From positions 1 to 17,126 of the forward strand of contig NZ_BSPX01000086.1 in NCBI RefSeq assembly GCF_030161255.1: a stretch of DNA of 17,126 nt, written 5' to 3'. This document shows, in pieces, positions 1 to 4,937 of this stretch. Position numbers and translations under genes: made by a program. Below the pieces are notes generated by a model. That model made no database searches. It was not told where the DNA came from and saw nothing but the letters and a program-made list of their open reading frames with translations. How positions within the stretch are numbered: the stretch's first letter is position 1; every line of letters begins with the position of its first letter. Origin of the DNA: Zoogloea oryzae (lineage in GTDB: Bacteria; Pseudomonadota; Gammaproteobacteria; Burkholderiales; Rhodocyclaceae).

Positions 1-314
1 ACCGGCGCCGGGCGGGGGGCGGGGATGGGTTCGGCCCTGGCTGGGCGGGTGATCCGCGGGGCGGGGGGCTCGACAGGCTCGACGCGGGCGACGGGTTCGG
101 GCGCCGGGGTCGGCTGGACGACCGGCACCGGGGCGCGGAGCACGACGTTCAGGGTGGGCGGGGTGTCGTCCGGCTTGGGCAGGAGATCGTGCTGCCACGC
201 AAGCGCCAGCACATGCACGCCGATGGAGGCGGCGATGGCCAGCTTGAGGGGGCGGCTGATCCGCGGCGCGGGCACTTCGGGCCAGGGCATGGCGAAGGTG
301 GGTGCGGCGTTCAT
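1..314 (-). CDS. TonB-like energy-transducing protein, N-terminal part (runs off window)
   Basis: The reverse-strand frame opens with ATG at 314 and is still open at base 1, giving 104 residues. It begins MNAAPTFAMPWPEVPAP, followed by one hydrophobic segment (about residues 24-40) that contains the S30-x-x-x-H34 pattern typical of the TonB membrane anchor, and then a Pro/Val/Glu-rich stretch like the periplasmic spacer of TonB. TonB proteins sit in the inner membrane with ExbB/ExbD and energise outer-membrane receptors; the C-terminal receptor-contacting domain would lie outside the window. The start codon overlaps the stop of the upstream hydrolase gene (ATGA, 311-314), so it is probably translationally coupled as the third gene of the SoxYZ-like operon. 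A TonB in a quinoprotein operon suggests uptake of a cofactor or metal, but that is inference. A different proline-rich membrane protein cannot be fully excluded without the C-terminus. Confidence 0.72.
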   Translation of the reverse strand, partial: MNAAPTFAMPWPEVPAPRISRPLKLAIAASIGVHVLALAWQHDLLPKPDDTPPTLNVVLRAPVPVVQPTPAPEPVARVEPVEPPAPRITRPARAEPIPAPRPAP

Positions 315-1261
315 CGGGCAGTCTTTCCGTCCCGGGCGAGGGCGCGCTGCTCATAAGCGGGGTAGAGCTGGCCGACCGAGCGGCGGTATTCGGCCTCGGA
401 CACCGCCAGCCGGCGGAACCCGGCGGGCAGCGGCAGGGCCAGCACCTCGGTCATGTCGAGGCCTTCTTCGGCGGACTGGCGCAGGGTCTCATCGAGCCAT
501 GCGAGCCAGGCGCGGGTCTGGCGGATCGGGGCGCCGTCGGTACTCACCGGGCCGTGGCCGGGCACGAGGCGGGTGAAGGGCAGGGCTTCGAGTTTTGCCA
601 GGGCGGCGTTCCAGGCGTCGAGGCGGGCGTGGGGCGTGGTAGGCGCGCGGTTGTTGAAGACCAGATCGCCGGCAAACAGCACGCCGGTCTGGCGGTCGAG
701 GACGGCGAGATCGGCCTCGGTGTGGCCATCGAGGGCGAGCAGCTCGAAGCGGTGGTCGCCCAGCTGCAGCGGGCCGGCGGCGAGCTGGCGGGCCGGGGCG
801 ACGGGCTCGGTGCCGGCCATCCAGTCGCCGGTGAGCCGATACATGTTCTCGTTGAGGTTGCCGCCTTCGGTGTGAATGCCGTGGATCGTACCGGGCAGCG
901 CGGCCAGGGTTTCCTTCGGGAAAGCCTGGTTGCCGAGGAAGTGATCCGGGTGATGGTGGGTGTCCACCACCATCACCACAGGCTTGTCGGTGACCCGGGC
1001 GATGGCCCGGCGCAGCTGCTCGCCGTAGGCACGGGACGGGCCGCTGTCGATCACCAGCACGCCAGCCGAGGTGACGACGAAGGCGGTGTTGACGATGTTG
1101 CCGCCGTTTTTCGTGCTGAAGTCTTCGCTGCGGCCGGTGAGCACCCAGGTGTCGGGGGCGATCTGCTCGGGAGCGAGGCCGTAGTCCATGTCGGCCGCAG
1201 CCAGCAGCAGGGCCCAGCCGAGGGTGAAGGTGGCGGTGAGGGTTCGGGCGACGCGCTTCAT
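311..1261 (-). CDS. Quinoprotein-associated metallo-beta-lactamase-fold (SoxH-like) hydrolase
   Basis: 316 residues with an N-terminal hydrophobic signal sequence (about 1-23), so probably periplasmic. The zinc-site motifs of the metallo-beta-lactamase fold are complete: HxHxDH at H102/H104/D106/H107, GHT at H180, GDL at D199 and GHG at H236. Its partnership with a SoxYZ-like carrier and a PQQ dehydrogenase matches the families named 'quinoprotein relay system zinc metallohydrolase' (SoxH-related). The substrate is unknown; SoxH-like proteins are suspected to hydrolyse thiol adducts on a carrier cysteine. The start overlaps the stop of the upstream carrier gene by 4 nt (ATGA, 1258-1261), and the stop overlaps the start of the TonB-like gene in the same way, so the three genes form one tight operon. 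The fold is certain; the 'relay' function is a family label, not a demonstrated activity. Confidence 0.88.
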   Translation of the reverse strand: MKRVARTLTATFTLGWALLLAAADMDYGLAPEQIAPDTWVLTGRSEDFSTKNGGNIVNTAFVVTSAGVLVIDSGPSRAYGEQLRRAIARVTDKPVVMVVDTHHHPDHFLGNQAFPKETLAALPGTIHGIHTEGGNLNENMYRLTGDWMAGTEPVAPARQLAAGPLQLGDHRFELLALDGHTEADLAVLDRQTGVLFAGDLVFNNRAPTTPHARLDAWNAALAKLEALPFTRLVPGHGPVSTDGAPIRQTRAWLAWLDETLRQSAEEGLDMTEVLALPLPAGFRRLAVSEAEYRRSVGQLYPAYEQRALARDGKTAR

Positions 1262-2037
1262 TTTTCGATCGCTGCCGAGATGGTGTTGCCGTTGTTGTCG
1301 CGGCCGCTCACCCGGTAGCCGGCGGCGGCGCGGGCGGCGGGGATGTCTACGGTGAAGACCGGATTTTCGGACAGGGGTTCGAAACCCTCGATGTGCATCA
1401 GGGGCTGGCCGGCTTCATCGGTGAGGCGCAGATCCTGGATGAAGAAGGCCGGCACGCCGGCGGCGAGGCCGGTGTCTTCCGGGTGGATCACCCGCAGGCG
1501 GATGCGCTCGCCGCCTTCCTTCCTGGCCCACACGCGGCTGCTCACCTCGCCGAGGCGCTTCTGCCATTCGGGCGAGGCGCTGCCGGCGGAGGGCAGGGTG
1601 CAGCCGCCACCGGCGGTGTTCACCCAGGCGCCGCCCACGTGCCAGCTGCCGTCGCCGGTGCGCACCGCGGCGCGGACGGGGGACGATTGCTGGAGCTTGA
1701 TCCGGAAGCCGAGCCCGGGATGGGCGCCGGTGGGCTCGAAACGTACTATTTTTACAATGGGGTTGAAGTCGGCGAAGACGACGACTTCGCGCACGTCGGT
1801 CAGCTCGCCGGCGTCGACGCTCACGGGCACGTTGAGGGCGTTCTCGGCGGTGAGCGGTGCGGTGACCTTGACCCGGCTGTCGAAGCGGACGCGGGCCCTG
1901 GCCGGGAAGAATTCCTTGCGCACGTCGCCCCAGCGGGGCGATTCCAGGGGGTCGGCCTGGGGGGGCGGGCTGGCGGGATGGGCCAGGGTGCAGGCGGCGG
2001 CGAATGCCCCGGCCGCAAGGGCGTGCAGTAGTTTCAA
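1258..2037 (-). CDS. Quinoprotein dehydrogenase-associated SoxYZ-like carrier protein
   Basis: 259 residues fusing a SoxY-like domain (about 50-150) to a SoxZ-like domain (about 168-256). The SoxY part ends in a Gly-rich swinging-arm motif, AGGGCTLPS, with Cys146 as the likely carrier thiol. The SoxZ part shows the HPEDTG motif (compare HPMETG in SoxZ) and an NPVF stretch. A signal peptide spans about residues 1-20; the AAAC at residues 13-16 is a poor lipobox. Classical SoxYZ carries sulfur intermediates in the periplasm; this fused family occurs beside PQQ dehydrogenases and its cargo is unknown. The start is TTG at 2035-2037, chosen because GAGGAG lies 7 nt upstream on the reverse strand (within 2045-2050) and no better ATG exists. 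A -24/-12 promoter lies about 60 nt further upstream. It is the first gene of a three-gene operon with the hydrolase and TonB-like protein. Confidence 0.88.
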   Translation of the reverse strand: MKLLHALAAGAFAAACTLAHPASPPPQADPLESPRWGDVRKEFFPARARVRFDSRVKVTAPLTAENALNVPVSVDAGELTDVREVVVFADFNPIVKIVRFEPTGAHPGLGFRIKLQQSSPVRAAVRTGDGSWHVGGAWVNTAGGGCTLPSAGSASPEWQKRLGEVSSRVWARKEGGERIRLRVIHPEDTGLAAGVPAFFIQDLRLTDEAGQPLMHIEGFEPLSENPVFTVDIPAARAAAGYRVSGRDNNGNTISAAIEK

Positions 2038-2097
2038 GCTTGGTCTCCTCGTGGCGGCCTGCTCGTGGGCGGCGCGCTCTATGATGAGATGAACGGC

Positions 2098-2113
2098 TGC
2101 AAGCTTCGTGCCT
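2098..2113 (-). promoter_or_regulatory. Candidate sigma-54 (-24/-12) promoter for the SoxYZ-like operon
   Basis: On the reverse strand the sequence reads AGGCACGAAGCTTGCA, which fits the GG-N10-GC rule (GG at 2112-2111, GC at 2100-2099) and matches TGGCACG-N4-TTGCA except for the first base. The predicted transcript would start near 2087 and leave about 50 nt of leader with a GAGGAG ribosome site before the TTG start. No competing sigma-70 promoter is obvious. Confidence 0.62.
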
Positions 2114-2315
2114 GAGGTTGTGGCGCGGGCCGGAGGGCCTCAAACGGCGGTGGGGGATGCCGGGCGGGGGCTTCCGCTGCCCGGTGGCCGTGTGCCGGCG
2201 TAACGTGTTCCGCGTCGGGCTGTTGCAGTTTGGAGCACTTGGTGAGGAATGAAGCAGCTGTATCGGGCGAATTGCCCGTCAGGCCGGGATTGGCGCAAGC
2301 TATTAAAAGTTTCAT

Positions 2316-2326
2316 TGTTGCCAACA
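2316..2326. promoter_or_regulatory. Short inverted repeat, candidate activator-binding site
   Basis: TGTTG-C-CAACA is a perfect 5-bp-arm palindrome placed 60-70 bp upstream of the plus-strand -24 element and about 200 bp upstream of the minus-strand one. Sigma-54 promoters need a bound enhancer protein at about this kind of distance. The palindrome is short, so chance occurrence is possible. Confidence 0.3.
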
Positions 2327-2338
2327 GCCCTTTTTATA

Positions 2339-2355
2339 TCGGGAAATTTTCCCGA
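2339..2355. promoter_or_regulatory. Palindrome TCGGGAAA-T-TTTCCCGA, candidate operator
   Basis: Two perfect 8-bp arms around one central T lie in the AT-richest part of the divergent intergenic region, about 32 bp upstream of the plus-strand -24 box. It could bind a dimeric regulator; the spacing to the promoter is short for an enhancer site, so another regulator or DNA-bending role is possible. There is no T-run after it and it lies before the promoter, so it is not a terminator. Confidence 0.4.
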
Positions 2356-2386
2356 AATGCAGATTTCCGTGATGCGGCCGCGTTGA

Positions 2387-2401
2387 TGGCACGGCTTTTG
2401 C
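2387..2401 (+). promoter_or_regulatory. Sigma-54 (-24/-12) promoter for the PQQ alcohol dehydrogenase
   Basis: TGGCACG-GCTT-TTGC is a full match to the TGGCACG-N4-TTGC consensus, with GG (2388-2389) and GC (2400-2401) separated by exactly 10 bases. Transcription would start near 2413, giving a leader of about 75-95 nt before the two possible start codons. Sigma-54 control with an AcoR-type enhancer protein is known for several PQQ and alcohol-oxidation operons; the regulator itself is not in the window. Confidence 0.75.
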
Positions 2402-2507
2402 GGATTGACCGTGCTGCGTACTCGGACGTGGCCGGGAGGTGGCCCGTCCGTCGTGTGCTTCAGCACCTTCTCGAAGGAGACATTCAATGATCCAAAGGAG
2501 CAAAAAT

Positions 2508-4274
2508 ATGAAAAAGCCGTTTGCGATGTCGATCATCGCTGCAGCGCTGATGGTTGCTGGCGCTGCCCAGGCGAAGGAAGTCACCGACGCCGACATCCTC
2601 AACGATGCGAAGACCACCGGCGACGTCGTTCATTTCGGCCTTGGCCAGCAGGGTCAGCGCTTCAGCACGCTGGACAAGATCAACACCAAGACCGTCAAGA
2701 ACCTGGTTCCGGTCTGGTCGTTCTCCTTTGGCGGCGAGAAGCAGCGCGGCCAGGAATCCCAGCCGCTGGTGCACGACGGCAAGATGTTCGTGACGGCCTC
2801 CTACAGCCGCATCTTTGCCCTCGACGCCAAGACCGGCAAGAAGCTGTGGAAGTACGAGCACCGTCTGCCCGAAGGCATCATGCCGTGCTGTGACGTGATC
2901 AACCGTGGTGCTGCCCTCTACGGCGACCTGGTGATCTTCGCCACCCTCGACGCCCAGCTCGTGGCCCTCAACAAGGACACCGGCAAGGTTGTCTGGAAGG
3001 ACAAGATCGACGACTACGCCGCTGGCTATTCCGCCTCCGCCGCGCCGCTGATCGTCAAGGGTCTGGTCATCACCGGCGTGTCCGGTGGCGAGTTCGGCGT
3101 GCAGGGCCGCATGGAAGCCCGCGATGCCAAGACCGGCAAGATGGTCTGGATGCGCCCGACCGTCGAAGGTCACATGGGCTACAAGTGGGTGAACGGCGAG
3201 AAGGTCGAGAACGGCATCTCCGGCACCCTCAACGCCACCTGGACCGGCGACCTCTGGAAGACCGGCGGCGCGGCCACCTGGAACGGCGCCACCTACGATC
3301 CGGAAACCAACCTGATCTTCGCGGGCACCGGCAACCCGGCTCCCTGGAACAGCCACCTGCGCCCCGGCGACAACCTGTTCTCGTCCGCCACCGTGGCCAT
3401 CGACCCGGATACCGGCAAGATCGTCTGGCACTACCAGACCACCCCGCACGACGGCTGGGACTTCGACGGTGTGAACGAATTCGTGTCCTTCGACTACAAG
3501 GACCCGAAGACCGGCAAGATCATCAAGGCGGGCGGCAAGGCTGACCGTAACGGCTTCTTCTTCGTGCTCGACCGTACCAACGGCAAGCCGCTGAACATCT
3601 TCCCCTTCGTCAAGGACATCACCTGGGCCAAGGGCTTCGACATGAACACCGGCCGTCCGATCTACGTGGACGAAAACCGTCCGGGCGACCCGACCGCCAG
3701 CGCCGACGGCAAGAAGGGCCGGAACGTCACGGCTGCACCGTCCTTCCTGGGCGGCAAGAACCAGCAGCAGATCGCCTACAACCCGCAAACCGGCCTGTTC
3801 TACGTGCCGGCCAACGAGTGGGCGATGGACATCTGGAACGAGCCGGTCTCGTACAAGCGCGGCGCCGCGTACCTGGGCGCGGGCTTCACCATCAAGGCCC
3901 TGCACGACGACTACATCGGTTCGCTGCGCGCGGTCGATCCGGTCTCGGGCAAGATCGTCTGGGAAAACAAGAACTTCGCTCCCCTGTGGGGCGGCGTGCT
4001 GACCACGGCCGGCAACCTGACCTTCTACGGTACCCCCGAAGGCTACCTGAAGGCGCTGGACGCCAAGACCGGCAAGGAGGTCTGGTCCTTCCAGACCGGC
4101 TCCGGCGTGGTCGCTCCCCCGGTCACCTGGATGGAGAACGGCGAGCAGTACGTGGCCGTGGTGTCCGGCTGGGGCGGCGCAGTGCCCCTGTGGGGCGGCG
4201 ACGTGGCCCGTCGCGTGAACTTCCTGGAGCAGGGCGGTTCCGTGTGGGTGTTCAAGCTGCACAACGGCAAGTAA
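2508..4274 (+). CDS. PQQ-dependent alcohol dehydrogenase, predicted lanthanide type (ExaF/PedH-like)
   Basis: 588 residues with a signal peptide cleaved after AQA (residue 22), so periplasmic. It is an eight-bladed quinoprotein that oxidises alcohols to aldehydes and passes electrons to a cytochrome c. Visible hallmarks are the adjacent Cys127-Cys128 ring in MPCCDVINRG, repeated propeller motifs of the DAKTGK..W type, metal/PQQ ligands E195 (GGEFG) and N276 (GTGNPAPWN), and catalytic D318 in DGWDFDGVNE. Two residues later comes D320, the extra carboxylate that distinguishes lanthanide enzymes (XoxF, ExaF, PedH) from calcium enzymes, which have Ala, Ser or Thr there. Overall sequence looks closer to the ethanol dehydrogenase group than to methanol dehydrogenase. 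AGGAG at 2496-2500 supports ATG 2508, but an in-frame ATG at 2487 has an equally good AGGAG (2475-2479), adding MIQRSKN. Divergent from the SoxYZ-like operon, it has its own sigma-54 promoter and terminator. No cognate cytochrome is in the window. Confidence 0.95.
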   Translation: MKKPFAMSIIAAALMVAGAAQAKEVTDADILNDAKTTGDVVHFGLGQQGQRFSTLDKINTKTVKNLVPVWSFSFGGEKQRGQESQPLVHDGKMFVTASYSRIFALDAKTGKKLWKYEHRLPEGIMPCCDVINRGAALYGDLVIFATLDAQLVALNKDTGKVVWKDKIDDYAAGYSASAAPLIVKGLVITGVSGGEFGVQGRMEARDAKTGKMVWMRPTVEGHMGYKWVNGEKVENGISGTLNATWTGDLWKTGGAATWNGATYDPETNLIFAGTGNPAPWNSHLRPGDNLFSSATVAIDPDTGKIVWHYQTTPHDGWDFDGVNEFVSFDYKDPKTGKIIKAGGKADRNGFFFVLDRTNGKPLNIFPFVKDITWAKGFDMNTGRPIYVDENRPGDPTASADGKKGRNVTAAPSFLGGKNQQQIAYNPQTGLFYVPANEWAMDIWNEPVSYKRGAAYLGAGFTIKALHDDYIGSLRAVDPVSGKIVWENKNFAPLWGGVLTTAGNLTFYGTPEGYLKALDAKTGKEVWSFQTGSGVVAPPVTWMENGEQYVAVVSGWGGAVPLWGGDVARRVNFLEQGGSVWVFKLHNGK

Positions 4275-4289
4275 TCCCGTTTGGGAGTA

Positions 4290-4313
4290 GGTGGCCCGGA
4301 ACATCGGGCCGCC
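4290..4313 (+). other. Small GC-rich hairpin after the dehydrogenase gene
   Basis: GGTGGCCCG (4290-4298) pairs with CGGGCCGCC (4305-4313) through nine pairs, one of them G-T, around a six-base loop. It lies just before the strong terminator and lacks a T-run, so it may protect the 3' end of the transcript. Confidence 0.4.
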
Positions 4314-4323
4314 TGGTTGCGGA

Positions 4324-4361
4324 AACGGCACGGATGCGAAAGCGTCCGTGCCGTTTTTTTT
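4324..4361 (+). terminator. Strong rho-independent terminator of the dehydrogenase transcript
   Basis: AACGGCACGGATGC (4324-4337) pairs with GCGTCCGTGCCGTT (4342-4355) with a GAAA tetraloop (4338-4341) and one G-T pair. It ends in a run of eight T (4354-4361), the first two closing the stem. It lies 50 nt after the stop codon, so the dehydrogenase is probably monocistronic and insulated from the receptor cluster downstream. Confidence 0.93.
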
Positions 4362-4937
4362 GCCTGATCGGGAAAGCGTCGTTAGACGCGGCAAGAAGCC
4401 GGCCTGCGTTGCGCGTGGTCCAGATCCCCGGCCCGGACGCATGCGGCGATTTGCGCCGCCATTCATGCTTCATTACCCGCCGTCAAATGCGGCACCGGTC
4501 TATCGATTTGAATCGGGTGACGCTCCCCTGAAAAGATTTCTGACAGACTCAATTCATCGTCAATTGGTGATGAATTGAAGATTGGTCGTCAATTTGGTGG
4601 CTGCTCGCCATCGGGTGTTTCCAGGAATATGCGGCCATATGTCGCATCATTCCGGATCGGAGCGCACCGTAAAATCGGCGCGGGACGTCTTCATTCAGAA
4701 TAATTTTCACCCTCGAAATGGATTGTCAATTTCGTTTAATTGGCAGCCGAATTGGTCAGGGTCGGTAGCGGTGAGGCGAACGCCATTGCAGCGGTCTGGC
4801 TGCAGGGACGCGTTCATCGTTTGAGCGGAAATCGGGTAATGGATCGAAAGTATAGGTGTGAGCCGGGTCAGCTTGTAAAAGTGCATGCCGGCCGGATCCC
4901 TGGAGAGTCCGACGGGCGTCGGCGTGGGCCGGATGTA
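4362..4937. other. Long non-coding leader upstream of the receptor gene
   Basis: I see no convincing gene here. The second half is clearly richer in A and T than the flanking genes, as expected for a promoter region. It contains a 5-bp hairpin (GCGTC/GACGC, 4376-4389), a 9-bp inverted repeat (4550-4577) and several copies of a GTCAATT motif (near 4559, 4588, 4724) together with AATTGG at 4562, 4738 and 4750. No clear sigma-70 or sigma-54 promoter could be assigned and I did not recognise a riboswitch. Short open frames in this stretch lack ribosome sites and resemble no family I know. Confidence 0.5.
4550..4577. repeat. Inverted repeat CAATTCATC / GATGAATTG
   Basis: Two perfect 9-bp arms (4550-4558 and 4569-4577) flank a 10-base spacer that itself contains CAATTG. 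The location, about 360 bp before the receptor start, fits an operator or the upstream end of the transcript leader. There is no T-run. Confidence 0.5.

Noticed and set aside
951..985. Repeated CACCATCACCAC-like bases within the hydrolase gene
   Set aside because: They encode the zinc-binding HHHPDH motif and neighbouring residues on the reverse strand; they are not a separate repeat element.
2230..2490. 86-codon plus-strand frame upstream of the dehydrogenase, stop overlapping ATG 2487
   Set aside because: It would start at TTG without a convincing ribosome site and would span the palindromes and the sigma-54 promoter, so a regulatory region is the better explanation.
2484..4466. Open frame of 660 codons on the minus strand across the dehydrogenase gene
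   Set aside because: It is the antisense shadow of a well-supported PQQ dehydrogenase in GC-rich DNA, shows no recognisable domain and would have to cross the strong terminator.
4582..4824. 80-codon frame in the receptor leader
   Set aside because: It has no ribosome site, no recognisable features, and lies in AT-rich DNA with repeated motifs typical of a control region.
4740..4937. Upstream in-frame extension of the receptor (66 codons)
   Set aside because: The signal peptide starts at Met 4938; the extension is not secretory in character and would bury the signal sequence.
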